IMG/VR virus record: IMGVR_UViG_3300033153_010326
Span: 1-64,000 of that record
From: a virus
Strand: one strand, 5' to 3'
Length of the DNA stretch: 64,000 nucleotides
Positions 25,451 through 33,583 of this stretch are shown here, in pieces; the first letter of the stretch is position 1, and the number at the start of each line of letters is the position of its first letter. The notes below the pieces were generated by a model that was not told the origin of the DNA, did no database searches, and worked only from the letters and a program-made list of their open reading frames with translations. The position numbers and the translations under genes are program-made.

Positions 25451-27181
25451 TTATTCCTCTTTTTCTTCAGGATAGTAATGTATTATTTTTCTATCTACTA
25501 TCTTTACTCCACAAGTACATCCATAACTATAATTTATTGTTACATTAACTTGAATAGGATTTTCATATCCTACTTGAGAAATAGGGTCTATTGGAAAAAT
25601 TTCCCAAGAAGTCTTAATCATTATTTTATTACATTTTGGACATTTATATATCTTTGTCTCTGATTTTTTGTTATCATCAATTATTTTCTTTTTAATATCA
25701 GAATGGTCAAGCAAATATACAAGAGCTTGTTTAAATGCTGAAAGTTTTTGACATTGATTTTCGTAAGTAAAACTTGCTTTATTTTCAAATCCGTCTTTGC
25801 AATGAATATCCTTTACTAAAATAGCAGAACCTATTCCATTATGACAACAAATACTAAGCCAATAAGGATGACGATAATGAGTAATTTCCTGCATTATATT
25901 ATCTGCTTCCTCATCCCAACAAGTAACTTTATCAATCCTTGCTCTAAGTTCATCATACTTATCCACTTTAACCTCCTCTTTAACTTTACAATCTAATACA
26001 TCCAAATGCTTTTCTTCTATTTTATAACCTTCTAACAGGCTCTTTAATACCTTTACCATATTCTCTTCAGCAGTAATAGCTTCTTCTTTGGTATTTGCTT
26101 GTTGAATTTTTTTCCAAGCCGAACCCTCTTTATCGCATTTTTGATTTGCTATCTTAAGTGGACATTTTTGGCAATCTAGGTTTTTTTCTCCACCAAAGTT
26201 AAAACATAAAGCACAATCTACAGCTTGATAACTTATTATTTTTTCACCAATAAGGAAATATTTTACCCCACAGTCAGAAATAAATTTTCCTTTTAAAGTT
26301 TTTAATTTATGTAAATTATCCTCATGATGAATAATACTATCTATAATTGCTTTAGTAGTTGATTCATCATATTTTGGTGTAGTGTTAGGGATTTTTTTAA
26401 GATATTCAGTTGTTAAAGTAGAACACCAACCTTCGTTTTCTTTATTTTGAAAACATAAGGCATTAGTATCGGAATATTTTTTTCTTAAAATACCTTTTTT
26501 CCCTATATAACAACTTTTACAACGACCTCTAAAGTGACATTTAGGTAATTTAATTATTTCTACAGGGTCTCCTTCTTTAAACTCTTCTTCTATCTTTTTT
26601 AAACCATTAATACCTATTAAAATTTCTGCTCTTCTATCTTCTAATCGTACAAGAGCTATTGAAGGATTATGGTAAGGACTTCTTAAGTGTGGAGCTATTT
26701 TTACAATATGACCAGTTTCTCCATTTATAGCTCTTTCTCCATCTATCCAATCTTTTGCTCCCATAGATTTCGCCTGTTCAATATACTGAAAATATCCCGC
26801 TCCTTTGTTAATTATTTCAACTCTATCTCCTACCTTTAAATTCTCCATACAATCCTCCATAATTATTTTTTTTTCATGTATATTACCAATAATTTTAGCA
26901 TGTTTAAATTTAATATTATAAACTCCTAAACTTCTAATATCTAATATAGCTACTTTTAAATTTTCTCCTCCATCTATACTTATTTCTAATATATCCCCTT
27001 CATATATATCCGTTCCATCTCTATCCTGCTTTCCAATATATTGCCCTACCGTAATTACTTGAACTTCATATTGTTCTTTATTCTTATCAAAAATTAAAGG
27101 ATAATCTCTACCTTGTAATAAATCCCCATAAGCCCATTTACAACCATATATACATAATCCTCTAAATTTATTTTCTCTCAT
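25451..27181 (-). CDS. YopX-domain multidomain fusion protein
   Basis: 576 residues. Residues 1-90 match the phage YopX pattern (MRENKFRG...GQYIGKQDRDGTDIYEGDIL). A KOW/SH3-like segment follows (LKVGDRVEIINKGAGYF, EFKEGDPVEIIKL), then several Cys clusters (CHFRGRCKSC; CALCFNFGGEKNLDCQKCPL), a helical part, and a final zinc ribbon (CPKCNKIM...CTCG). YopX proteins are usually ~120-150 residues, so this is a large fusion. An internal ATG near 26868 could also start the non-YopX part. Function unknown. Confidence 0.65.
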   Translation of the reverse strand: MRENKFRGLCIYGCKWAYGDLLQGRDYPLIFDKNKEQYEVQVITVGQYIGKQDRDGTDIYEGDILEISIDGGENLKVAILDIRSLGVYNIKFKHAKIIGNIHEKKIIMEDCMENLKVGDRVEIINKGAGYFQYIEQAKSMGAKDWIDGERAINGETGHIVKIAPHLRSPYHNPSIALVRLEDRRAEILIGINGLKKIEEEFKEGDPVEIIKLPKCHFRGRCKSCYIGKKGILRKKYSDTNALCFQNKENEGWCSTLTTEYLKKIPNTTPKYDESTTKAIIDSIIHHEDNLHKLKTLKGKFISDCGVKYFLIGEKIISYQAVDCALCFNFGGEKNLDCQKCPLKIANQKCDKEGSAWKKIQQANTKEEAITAEENMVKVLKSLLEGYKIEEKHLDVLDCKVKEEVKVDKYDELRARIDKVTCWDEEADNIMQEITHYRHPYWLSICCHNGIGSAILVKDIHCKDGFENKASFTYENQCQKLSAFKQALVYLLDHSDIKKKIIDDNKKSETKIYKCPKCNKIMIKTSWEIFPIDPISQVGYENPIQVNVTINYSYGCTCGVKIVDRKIIHYYPEEKEE

Positions 27182-27378
27182 TATTCTATTCCTAATATTT
27201 TTTGGTGTATTTTTTTCACTTTATTTTGGTCTATTGTAATATTTACCCAAAGCTTACCATCCTTAATATAACTCTTAGATATTTTCCCTATTCTTTTGCT
27301 TTTCAAAGTAACTTTCTCATCTGCAAATTCTATTTTTTTAGTTCTAATATTAAAATATATATAATCACCTAATTTCAT
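27181..27378 (-). CDS. Small beta-barrel-like protein
   Basis: 65 residues from the ATG at 27378 (RBS GGGGAGG); a more upstream ATG at 27405 lacks an RBS. MKLGDYIYFNIRTKKIEFAD and later strands read like a small SH3/KOW-type barrel. Overlaps the YopX gene start. Confidence 0.6.
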   Translation of the reverse strand: MKLGDYIYFNIRTKKIEFADEKVTLKSKRIGKISKSYIKDGKLWVNITIDQNKVKKIHQKILGIE

Positions 27379-27380
27379 AA

Positions 27381-27758
27381 TTATCCTCCCCAATAAACAA
27401 TACAACCTGCATAAGTCAAAATAATTATAATAATTAATATCAATTTAAGAATACTAATAGTAGCACCTTTTTCAATATAATCCATTCTATCCCAATCCTC
27501 ATCTTTATCTTTTCTTCTTCCTTTTGAAGTATCTTTATTTACTCCCCATATAAATTTTTTATTACATTTATAACATTTAGGAAAAACTACGAAAGTATTA
27601 GTACAATTATGATAATTACATTTAGGACAATCCCAATAATATATTTTTTCTATTACATAATCTACTTTTTTAAGTTTTTTTGAATATTCCTCATCAAACC
27701 TCTTACGGAATTCTTTATCCTTCATCAACTTATCCATATAAGTTTTATTTTTTTTCAT
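27381..27758 (-). CDS. Zinc-ribbon protein with C-terminal membrane anchor
   Basis: 125 residues: a helical N-terminus (MDKLMKDKEFRKRFDEEY) that resembles segments of antitoxin or HTH proteins, a zinc ribbon (CPKCNYHNC...CYKCNKKF), a charged linker, and a single C-terminal membrane helix (LKLILIIIIILTYAGCIVY). Probably tail-anchored facing the cytoplasm. Confidence 0.6.
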   Translation of the reverse strand: MKKNKTYMDKLMKDKEFRKRFDEEYSKKLKKVDYVIEKIYYWDCPKCNYHNCTNTFVVFPKCYKCNKKFIWGVNKDTSKGRRKDKDEDWDRMDYIEKGATISILKLILIIIIILTYAGCIVYWGG

Positions 27759-27799
27759 TTCTTAAATATCCTTATAATTTACTTTTTTAAGTTTTGGCA

Positions 27800-27940
27800 T
27801 TATTTACTCGTTTTTAATTGACGTTCTATAATCTTTTGGATTTGTTTTTGTTGAGTCTCCCAAGTATAATCTTTAGCGTGATATCCAAACCAGTGCTCAA
27901 AAGATTTCCATACCTTAGTCCAATTAATTTTCTTTTTCAT
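27800..27940 (-). CDS. 46-residue helical protein
   Basis: MKKKINWTKVWKSFEHWFGY then a Gln-rich helix. ATG overlaps the TGA stop of the upstream membrane protein (ATGA), so the two are coupled. Function unknown. Confidence 0.6.
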   Translation of the reverse strand: MKKKINWTKVWKSFEHWFGYHAKDYTWETQQKQIQKIIERQLKTSK

Positions 27941-28065
27941 TTTTTCTCCTTCTCTGGATATTTCATTGTTCTATCTATATTAGAATCGGAAATAAAAGCC
28001 CAATAAATAAGAGCACTATATAAAAATATTCCTATTATTATACTTCCAATAATATAATTTGCCAT
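27937..28065 (-). CDS. 42-residue membrane protein
   Basis: MANYIIGSIIIGIFLYSALI is one membrane helix followed by a charged tail. Preceded by an AAAAGGAA RBS. Function unknown. Confidence 0.6.
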   Translation of the reverse strand: MANYIIGSIIIGIFLYSALIYWAFISDSNIDRTMKYPEKEKK

Positions 28066-28081
28066 ATTTATTCCTTTTTAT

Positions 28082-28231
28082 TTAGAAATAGATTAAACCA
28101 AATCTAATAAAAAATATTCCTATAGTAATCAATATAACATATTTCCAACCATCTACTTTAGTAGAATACATTATACATATAGTACCTATACCCATAAATA
28201 CAAAATTTATAAAAAGCTGTATTAAATTCAT
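28082..28231 (-). CDS. 49-residue membrane protein
   Basis: MNLIQLFINFVFMGIGTICI and a second hydrophobic stretch (YVILITIGIFFIRFG) make two membrane helices separated by a short polar turn. AAGGAG RBS. Function unknown. Confidence 0.6.
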   Translation of the reverse strand: MNLIQLFINFVFMGIGTICIMYSTKVDGWKYVILITIGIFFIRFGLIYF

Positions 28232-28232
28232 T

Positions 28233-28322
28233 TTATTTTTGTAACTCCTTTTCCTCTTTCATTTTTTTAATAAGTTTAGATAATCATATAAGTTCTTCAT
28301 GAACCTGTTTTTTTAATTTCAC
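28233..28322 (-). pseudogene. Small coiled-coil gene interrupted by an in-frame TGA
   Basis: A GTG start with AAAAGGAG RBS opens VKLKKQVHEELI, then TGA (28284-28286), then the same frame continues LSKLIKKMKEEKELQK to TAA. The heptad-like pattern runs through the stop, so this looks like a small gene hit by nonsense mutation, or read through. The next ~140 bases upstream contain further broken small frames. Confidence 0.45.
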
Positions 28323-28466
28323 TATTATCTCCTTTTAAAATCTTTTTTGAGTAAGCCAACTTCTGCTAAAACATCTCTTTGTAATCATATATATATAATC
28401 AACTATAGTCACTTTCTACGAAAAAGTGGCTTAAACTGATTTTATTCCTCCTTACTTTAAATTATT

Positions 28467-28680
28467 GCTAATAGGTTCTTACCTAGAAACGTCTTTCTAG
28501 GTTAGTAACATCCCTATTCGCTAACGGATTCATTATCAAATCTTCAGGTATACCTGACGTTACACGACTAATAATGAAGGGCTTCCATATTGTCAAAGAG
28601 AAGATGGAGAGGGTTTTTAACGATTTATGAGAACTTTCAGCTCAGTTGCACTCTCCATAGTTATCATCTTCTTCTCTATA
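28467..28680 (-). ncRNA. Structured leader RNA of the leftward accessory operon
   Basis: Starting right after the promoter at 28685-28714, the minus-strand transcript can form three stacked domains. A: AGAGAAG-AAGATG...GGAGAG with CTCTCC-ATCTTCTCT (28595-28677). B: TTCATTATTA with TGATAATGAA (28529-28578) enclosing the palindrome CAGGTATACCTG. C: GC-AATAGG with CCTATT-GC (28467-28521) enclosing ACCTAGAAA-GACG-TTTCTAGGT. Thirteen bases later comes AAGGAGG without a normal start codon. It does not match a riboswitch or T-box I know. Confidence 0.6.
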
Positions 28681-28684
28681 ATTA

Positions 28685-28714
28685 AGTATACACTACAAAG
28701 TCCTTCAAGTGCAA
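28685..28714 (-). promoter_or_regulatory. Leftward promoter of the accessory operon
   Basis: Minus strand TTGCAC (28714-28709), 18 bases, TATACT (28690-28685), inside the conserved block TTCACTTGCACTTGAAGG. Nearly the same as the late promoter at 19772-19801. Confidence 0.8.
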
Positions 28715-29122
28715 GTGAATAGGGTATTTATTTTTAAATCCCTTAAAAAGCCCTTATATCGCATTTCGACACAAATCCCCTAACTAACCCCCTATCCCTT
28801 TCTAACTCTTTACCTACCCCCTTATCTGCTCCCTTAAACCCTATTCCTACCCTTACCCCTAACCTCTATATACCCCTTCCAATTAGTCCAGTATACTTGA
28901 TTAACCAAAATGTTAATTAGCTGTATTTACCCTCACAATAAATATGCTCCAAACCAACTCCTGATTAAGTTATCTCACTCCTAATATCTCCCTTATTAAA
29001 ATATGTTAAATAAAACCCTTCAATATCATACATAAACTTGTATAAATCCATACATATCTTTGTATACTTTATATATCCTATTACTAATGAATTACTAGTA
29101 TCTACTAATTTAGTAATATAAG

Positions 29123-29153
29123 TTTAGACATTAATCTAGACAATATGTCTAAA
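29123..29153. repeat. Inverted repeat TTTAGACAT/ATGTCTAAA
   Basis: Perfect 9-bp arms around a 13-base spacer. The GACAT core recurs in the adjacent repeat 25 bases on, so both may bind the same dimeric protein. Confidence 0.7.
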
Positions 29154-29177
29154 TTTTATTAATTTATATTTAATAAA

Positions 29178-29206
29178 AGTTGACATCTATCAAGCAAATG
29201 TCAACT
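29178..29206. repeat. Inverted repeat AGTTGACAT/ATGTCAACT
   Basis: Perfect 9-bp arms around an 11-base spacer, second of a pair sharing the GACAT core. Candidate operator or origin hairpin. Confidence 0.7.
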
Positions 29207-30054
29207 ATAAGTTCGATTTTTATTATTAATTGATTAATTCATAAGTCCTTCATTCATCAGCATTTATGATTAAAGTCAGGCATTTGTTGTGATTTGGGGC
29301 GAAAAAGTGCTAAAATAGGGGTACTTATTGGGTGAAAAGGGGTGCTAATGCTAAGTTTAAGGGTCAATAGGAGGCTGTAAACCCTATAAAAAGGTAGTTG
29401 CTAATTAAGACCCTATACCCTTTATTGTTGTAAGTCCTTATGATATAACGATAGGCGTTATCAATAATAGATGATTATAGATATAGGTTTAATAAAGTGA
29501 TAATATTTGATTAAAAATTCAGGTCTTTTTTTTATTATAACTCATTACATTATAATAACTTACATCAATTAATTAATTAATTCATAACTCGTTATATTAC
29601 AACCATTTATAATTTAATCATCACAAATTGCTTATTTATACTAGTCTTATTTAATTAGCTTACTATTGTATTATTATTAAGCTTGTATTTAATTATTAAC
29701 ATAGTGATTATAGCATTATTTAATGAGGTATTAGCATATTATTATGATATATTTAGGGTATTATTTTAGTATTATTTACAAGAGTATTGTGGCTTTATTA
29801 GTTTATTATTTATAAAGTATCTATGGAGTTATAGTATTGTTATTATGAGCTTATTATAGTATAAAGAGTTTATAGTCTTATGGTCTTATTATGGTATTAT
29901 AATGGGCTTATTGGGATAGGTTTAAGGGGTAATTTAAGGCTTTGTTACATGGTAAGGTATAAGATGATTGATTACTGATTAAGAGCTTGTAAGGGGCTAT
30001 TAGATGGGTATTGTATAAGGTAATTGTTAATAATACAAAAAATAGATTTAGGGC

Positions 30055-30083
30055 TTGCCTTTTGATATTTTGTTATGTATACT
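30055..30083 (+). promoter_or_regulatory. Rightward early promoter
   Basis: TTGCCT, 17 bases, TATACT (30078-30083), then CTTAGAG. First rightward promoter after the gene-free region; the first gene starts 46 bases later behind AAAAGGA. Confidence 0.65.
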
Positions 30084-30128
30084 TAGAGTAGGCACACAAA
30101 ACGGAGGTATAACAAAAGGATTAATAAA

Positions 30129-30602
30129 ATGACAAAATTAAAGGTATTAATCATGTATACTAAAAGACAAATAAAACGTAAGCAATTAATAAAAAAGATA
30201 TATAATGATTATATTAACAGTATATCCGAAATACAAAAAAATAAGAGATTATTAAAATTTCGAATAGTAGATAAAAAATTAAACCATTCATATTGCCAAA
30301 AAAATTATAGCAAAATAGATAATCGTATTATATCTATAATTATTCAAATTAATTTAAAAGATATCGCTTATTTGTCAAAAAAAGGATATTCTAATAAATA
30401 TTATTTAAATAGAGATAATCTATTATCTTTTACTAAAAATAACAAAAAATTAGGTTTACATTTTGCCATTTTACATGAAATAAAGCACGCTATAGATTGT
30501 TTAAATTATAGCATTGATAATAATACAAAAAATAATAACCATGAAAAACAAGCTGATATTTTTGCTATTAATCATTTAAAATATAAAGGTATGATAAAAT
30601 GA
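30129..30602 (+). CDS. HExxH metalloprotease-like protein (ImmA/IrrE-like)
   Basis: 157 residues, basic. The C-terminal third has LHEIKHAID, a zinc HExxH motif, and EKQADIFAINH, supplying the third ligand as in ImmA/IrrE-type peptidases. ImmA cleaves mobile-element repressors; phage versions may cut host regulators or repressors. One of three such proteins here (also 35430-35909 and 51198-51656). First gene of the early rightward region. Confidence 0.65.
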   Translation: MTKLKVLIMYTKRQIKRKQLIKKIYNDYINSISEIQKNKRLLKFRIVDKKLNHSYCQKNYSKIDNRIISIIIQINLKDIAYLSKKGYSNKYYLNRDNLLSFTKNNKKLGLHFAILHEIKHAIDCLNYSIDNNTKNNNHEKQADIFAINHLKYKGMIK

Positions 30603-30808
30603 CAAAATTAATTGAAGGCAATTATTATAAGATAAAAGACTATAATAAGCCCTTAAAATTCATAGATATTATTAAAATGAATTATATATGTGATTATTGT
30701 AATACAGACCATTATAATAAAGTTTTACCTAATTTATACTTTTTTGAGATTACAAAAAATAATTATACTAAATACGGTACATCTTGCATTAAAAAGGTGT
30801 TATTATGA
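30599..30808 (+). CDS. Small zinc-binding protein
   Basis: 69 residues with MNYICDYCNTDHYN and YGTSCIKKVLL, a CxxC/H/C arrangement seen in small phage proteins with a YGxxCxxK ending. Overlaps genes on both sides (ATGA). Confidence 0.6.
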   Translation: MTKLIEGNYYKIKDYNKPLKFIDIIKMNYICDYCNTDHYNKVLPNLYFFEITKNNYTKYGTSCIKKVLL

Positions 30809-30978
30809 CAAAACTAGATTATCCATGCTATAATTGCAATAAAAAATCCGCTTGTATTAGGGCTTGTAGCCTTTTATATAGGTATTTATATATTAGTATA
30901 AATAAAAATGGGTATTTTATTAATAAGGGTTTTATGCTTCAAAGTTTAAAGGATAATCAAAAATTAAATGTAGTATAA
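30805..30978 (+). CDS. Small Cys-rich protein
   Basis: 57 residues: MTKLDYPCYNCNKKSACIRA then a basic tail. Four Cys near the N-terminus could bind zinc. Start overlaps the previous stop. Confidence 0.6.
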   Translation: MTKLDYPCYNCNKKSACIRACSLLYRYLYISINKNGYFINKGFMLQSLKDNQKLNVV

Positions 30979-30995
30979 CCTAAGACGGTATAATT

Positions 30996-31133
30996 ATGAA
31001 AAAAATAAAAATAATAACATGCCCTAAATGCCAAAAAAGTTATGAAAGCGATAATAATTTAACTGCTATAATACTTTATCCTGACGAAATAAAATGCGTA
31101 TTTTGCGGATATACTTGGAAAGATAAAAAATAA
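30996..31133 (+). CDS. 45-residue zinc-ribbon protein
   Basis: TCPKCQKSYES near the start and CVFCGYTWKD near the end form a classical zinc ribbon. RBS is weak. Unknown partner. Confidence 0.6.
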   Translation: MKKIKIITCPKCQKSYESDNNLTAIILYPDEIKCVFCGYTWKDKK

Positions 31134-31161
31134 CGTAACATAACAAAATGGAGGTGTTATT

Positions 31162-31395
31162 ATGATAACAAAAGATAATATTTTAGAGGTTGTAAAGTCT
31201 ATAGGTAAAAAAGACAAAAAAAGAATACGAAACAATTGGAAATTTGAGTATATTGTTTTGTATCTTTGTGTAGTTAATGTAGGAAGTTTTGTTACTATTA
31301 GATTAACGAATGATTATAATAGATATAAAAATGTAAGTAAAGACGGCAATTGTATATTATCAATTGATGATGATGTTTTTTTAAGTATAAAATAA
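31162..31395 (+). CDS. Small beta-rich protein, unknown
   Basis: 77 residues with RBS TGGAGGTG. The start is helical (MITKDNILEVVKSIGKKDKK), then strands (YIVLYLCVVNVGSFVTIRL). No family recognised. Confidence 0.6.
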   Translation: MITKDNILEVVKSIGKKDKKRIRNNWKFEYIVLYLCVVNVGSFVTIRLTNDYNRYKNVSKDGNCILSIDDDVFLSIK

Positions 31396-31428
31396 TTTTA
31401 AATATAACATAAAAACGGAAATAAAAAA

Positions 31429-31692
31429 ATGACAAAATTATATCGAATTTATACCGAAGATAAAAAATTACCTATTATTAAGTCAATAGTCAATAAATAC
31501 TTTAAAGGTTATACAATTATCAAAACCTCTGGCGTTTGGTATAATAAGTCTGAAAAAAGTGTCATAATTGAGCTTATAGCCACGTCTAAAGATATTAAGA
31601 AGGTAAAGACCATAAGTCAAGAGATAAAGGCAGTCAATCGCCAAAAGGCGGTATTATTGACTATTAGGGATATTAATAGTCAATTAGTATAA
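31429..31692 (+). CDS. Small conserved-looking phage protein
   Basis: 87 residues, ferredoxin-like pattern: YRIYTEDKKLPIIKSIVNKY, FKGYTIIKTSGVWYNKSEKS, then IIELIATSKD and a helix with NRQKAVLLTIRD. I recall similar short proteins in many phages, but know no function. Confidence 0.6.
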   Translation: MTKLYRIYTEDKKLPIIKSIVNKYFKGYTIIKTSGVWYNKSEKSVIIELIATSKDIKKVKTISQEIKAVNRQKAVLLTIRDINSQLV

Positions 31693-31702
31693 GGGGTATA
31701 TC

Positions 31703-31849
31703 ATGGCAATTATAAGGTTAAAAAATTATGAGTCAAAAAAAGAATATAAAAAACTAATAGTCAATTATTATCTAATAAAGGTATTATGTTATTATTATGC
31801 TATAGGTTTTATTTGTTTATTGTATTATGTGATTAATTGTTATAATTAA
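31703..31849 (+). CDS. 48-residue membrane protein
   Basis: MAIIRLKNYESKKEYKKLIV leads to one Tyr-rich hydrophobic helix (YYYAIGFICLLYYVI). RBS AAGGGG. Function unknown. Confidence 0.55.
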   Translation: MAIIRLKNYESKKEYKKLIVNYYLIKVLCYYYAIGFICLLYYVINCYN

Positions 31850-31862
31850 AAGGGGCTATACA

Positions 31863-32246
31863 ATGGAAAAATTAAAACTTTATCATCTAAGTAATAAAAA
31901 TATTAATAATCATATAAGTATAAATTATTTTTGTGATAATAATTATACTTTAAACGATTATAAAAGCAGTAAAATCAAAAGAGCTTTTTATTATACGAAT
32001 TTAAAAAACATAGAATACCATTTTAAATTTTATAAATACCTTTACACTGTAGAGATAAACAAAAAACATATTTATAATTTAGACATAGACACATTAAAAT
32101 TAAAAAATAAATTTAATAACATTAATGATTTATTAATTTATTTAAAAAAAAGATATACTGGAATTTTTTATAGTATAGGTAATTTAAAAATTGCGGTATT
32201 ATTTAAAAGTATAAAATACAAAAATAAAGTTTTGAATGTAGCATAA
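31863..32246 (+). CDS. Small protein with a YHLS start, possibly ADP-ribosyltransferase-like
   Basis: 127 residues: LYHLSNKNI...YFCDNNYTLND, RAFYYTNLKNIEYHFKFYKY, LYTVEINKKHIYNLDID, then IFYSIGNLKIAVLFKSIKY. The YHxS start and strand order recall small ADP-ribosyltransferase or RES-like folds, but the catalytic Glu cannot be assigned, so the function stays open. Confidence 0.5.
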   Translation: MEKLKLYHLSNKNINNHISINYFCDNNYTLNDYKSSKIKRAFYYTNLKNIEYHFKFYKYLYTVEINKKHIYNLDIDTLKLKNKFNNINDLLIYLKKRYTGIFYSIGNLKIAVLFKSIKYKNKVLNVA

Positions 32247-32265
32247 CAAAAAGGAGGTGAGTAAA

Positions 32266-32388
32266 ATGAGAAAAATAACTAATTGTAATAATTGCGGGAA
32301 GTTTATCAACATTGATAAGGCTTCAATAGATATTAGAAAAAACAAAAAAATAAAAGTCTATTGTAAAAATTATAAATGTGAAAAATAA
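32266..32388 (+). CDS. 40-residue zinc-ribbon protein
   Basis: MRKITNCNNCGKFINIDKAS, ending VYCKNYKCEK: Com-like or rubredoxin-like knuckles. Excellent RBS AAAGGAGGTG. Confidence 0.65.
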   Translation: MRKITNCNNCGKFINIDKASIDIRKNKKIKVYCKNYKCEK

Positions 32389-32429
32389 AAACTTTAACAA
32401 TAACCTATAATAGATTGGAGGTGATATTT

Positions 32430-32744
32430 ATGTATAGTTTACAATACATCAACGCAATCAATACCGAAAAAACACAAGAAGCTAAAAAAGCAAAACTACA
32501 ACCTTTTATTGCTGAAGTTGATGGAGATATTAGGGTAAACTATTGTCCGTTTTTAGCTAATTATTTGCCTGAGGGGTATGAAATAGTTAATACCTTTTTT
32601 GTAGATAGTTCGGGCCTTGGAAGAGAAAACGAATTAGCTTTAACTTTTAAACAATTTTTAACAAAAGTTAAAAGGGGTTTTGGCTATGCAATAGCGGAGG
32701 CTGGGCAATTTCAGCTTTACATTAACGAGTATAAAAAGATATAA
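32430..32744 (+). CDS. Unknown early protein
   Basis: 104 residues from the ATG at 32430, which follows TTGGAGGTGATATTT; an in-frame ATG at 32415 is too close to the RBS. Mixed fold (YSLQYINAINTEKTQEAKKA; GFGYAIAEAGQFQLYINEYK). It resembles small phage proteins where an Ala/Gly C-terminus follows a GRENEL motif. Followed by a hairpin. Confidence 0.65.
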   Translation: MYSLQYINAINTEKTQEAKKAKLQPFIAEVDGDIRVNYCPFLANYLPEGYEIVNTFFVDSSGLGRENELALTFKQFLTKVKRGFGYAIAEAGQFQLYINEYKKI

Positions 32745-32748
32745 ATTT

Positions 32749-32770
32749 AAAGGGGCAATTTTGCCCCTTT
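32749..32770 (+). terminator. Hairpin AAAGGGGCAA/TTGCCCCTTT
   Basis: Perfect 10-bp stem right after the stop at 32744. The T tract is short (CCCCTTTGC), so it may be a weak terminator or RNA-stability element. Confidence 0.65.
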
Positions 32771-32800
32771 GCAATTATCTTATTACAGAGGTATTATACC

Positions 32801-32866
32801 ATGAAAAGTATAATAGTTTTGATTATTATAGGTATTATAATCTATTGTTATGTAAAGAGGTTATAA
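32801..32866 (+). CDS. 21-residue membrane peptide
   Basis: MKSIIVLIIIGIIIYCYVKR plus one residue; almost entirely a membrane helix. RBS GAGG eight bases upstream. Too short to judge by coding statistics. Confidence 0.4.
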   Translation: MKSIIVLIIIGIIIYCYVKRL

Positions 32867-32879
32867 GGGAGGTGTTGTT

Positions 32880-33044
32880 ATGTTATGGAGGTTATCAAAG
32901 TCAGAAATAATAAAAGCATTGTATAAACTGTATCAAGGCAAGGTAAAGAGTTTTTATTTGCCTAGTGGTTTATACCTTTGGGCTACGCTATACAATGGTG
33001 AGGTTATAACTGTACATGATTATCAGATACCAGGGGCGTTGTAA
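32880..33044 (+). CDS. 54-residue protein, unknown
   Basis: MLWRLSKSEIIKALYKLYQG, then LPSGLYLWATLYNG and a GAL end. RBS GGGAGGTG. No family recognised. Confidence 0.6.
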   Translation: MLWRLSKSEIIKALYKLYQGKVKSFYLPSGLYLWATLYNGEVITVHDYQIPGAL

Positions 33045-33158
33045 TTGCCTAGTTTTAAGGGGCAAATTAACGAGTTTAGGGCTTGGGGTATACTTTAGGT
33101 CTTACAATTTAAAAAGGTCTTAGAGAGGCTATAACAGGCTATAAAAAATTTTTTCAAA

Positions 33159-33284
33159 GTAATGGATTTAGTAGAAAAAAAAATACTAGGGTATTAAATT
33201 TTGTAGAAAAAAAAAGTTGAGTAGTAAATTTGATAGAAAAAAAAATTCTAAGGCAATAGATTTTATAGAAAAAAGTTTATAAAG
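33159..33284 (+). repeat. Four direct repeats (30-32 bp) in a 485-base gene-free gap
   Basis: Units begin at about 33159, 33191, 33221 and 33253 with consensus GTAnTAAATTTtgTAGAAAAAAAAA. The whole gap 33045-33529 has no gene; it continues with AT-rich sequence and small hairpins up to the promoter at 33530. Phased A tracts and iteron-like spacing (about three helical turns) suggest bent DNA or protein binding. Confidence 0.6.
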
Positions 33285-33529
33285 TTTTTAAGAAGTAAAC
33301 TTATACAAGAGGTTTAAAAAGTTCTTTCTAAAGTAGTAAAAGAAGAAAACTTGTTTTCAAGGTTTATAAAGTTTTTAGAAACAGAAAAATTTTTGGATTT
33401 TTTTCCAATATGTAATCCCTAAAAACTACTGAGTTTTTTATACAATATGACAATATCGTAAACTGCTAGACTTTTATATAGGTATATATAATATACAAAA
33501 ATTAATAATACAAAAGGTTGATTTTAAAT

Positions 33530-33558
33530 TTGACTTTTTAAAAATAATATGGTAAACT
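33530..33558 (+). promoter_or_regulatory. Rightward promoter
   Basis: TTGACT, 17 bases, TAAACT, followed by TGATTTAGAAA. The same downstream TTGATTTAG occurs after the 36225-36253 promoter, so the two form a subclass. Confidence 0.7.
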
Positions 33559-33583
33559 TGATTTAGAAAACGGAGGTATTAAA

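Larger units (their letters stand above)
28740..30054. other. Gene-free divergent region, candidate origin/control region
   Basis: About 1.3 kb between divergent promoters with no credible gene. Its plus strand is C-rich and G-poor at 28740-28880 (many CCCTA/CCCCT words) and G-rich, C-poor at about 29280-30010 (GGGGTAC, AAGGGGT, TTAGGGG words), with very AT-rich TA/TTA runs between. Two inverted repeats lie at 29123-29206. A strand-composition switch with palindromes between diverging operons is typical of replication or lysis-lysogeny control regions. Inference only. Confidence 0.45.

Noticed and set aside
28467-28680. T-box, tmRNA or group I intron
   Set aside because: No T-box TGGNACCGCG sequence, no tRNA-like ends, no recognisable group I core; only the general stem architecture is clear.
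31863-32246. Firm ADP-ribosyltransferase call
   Set aside because: Only the YHxS start fits; the catalytic Glu and other motifs could not be placed.
33084-33096. Promoter with TATACT near 33090
   Set aside because: The -35 (TTAACG) is poor, spacing is 16 bases and no conserved upstream block or nearby gene start supports it.
33159-33284. CRISPR array
   Set aside because: Units are contiguous, imperfect and without unique spacers, and no cas gene is present.
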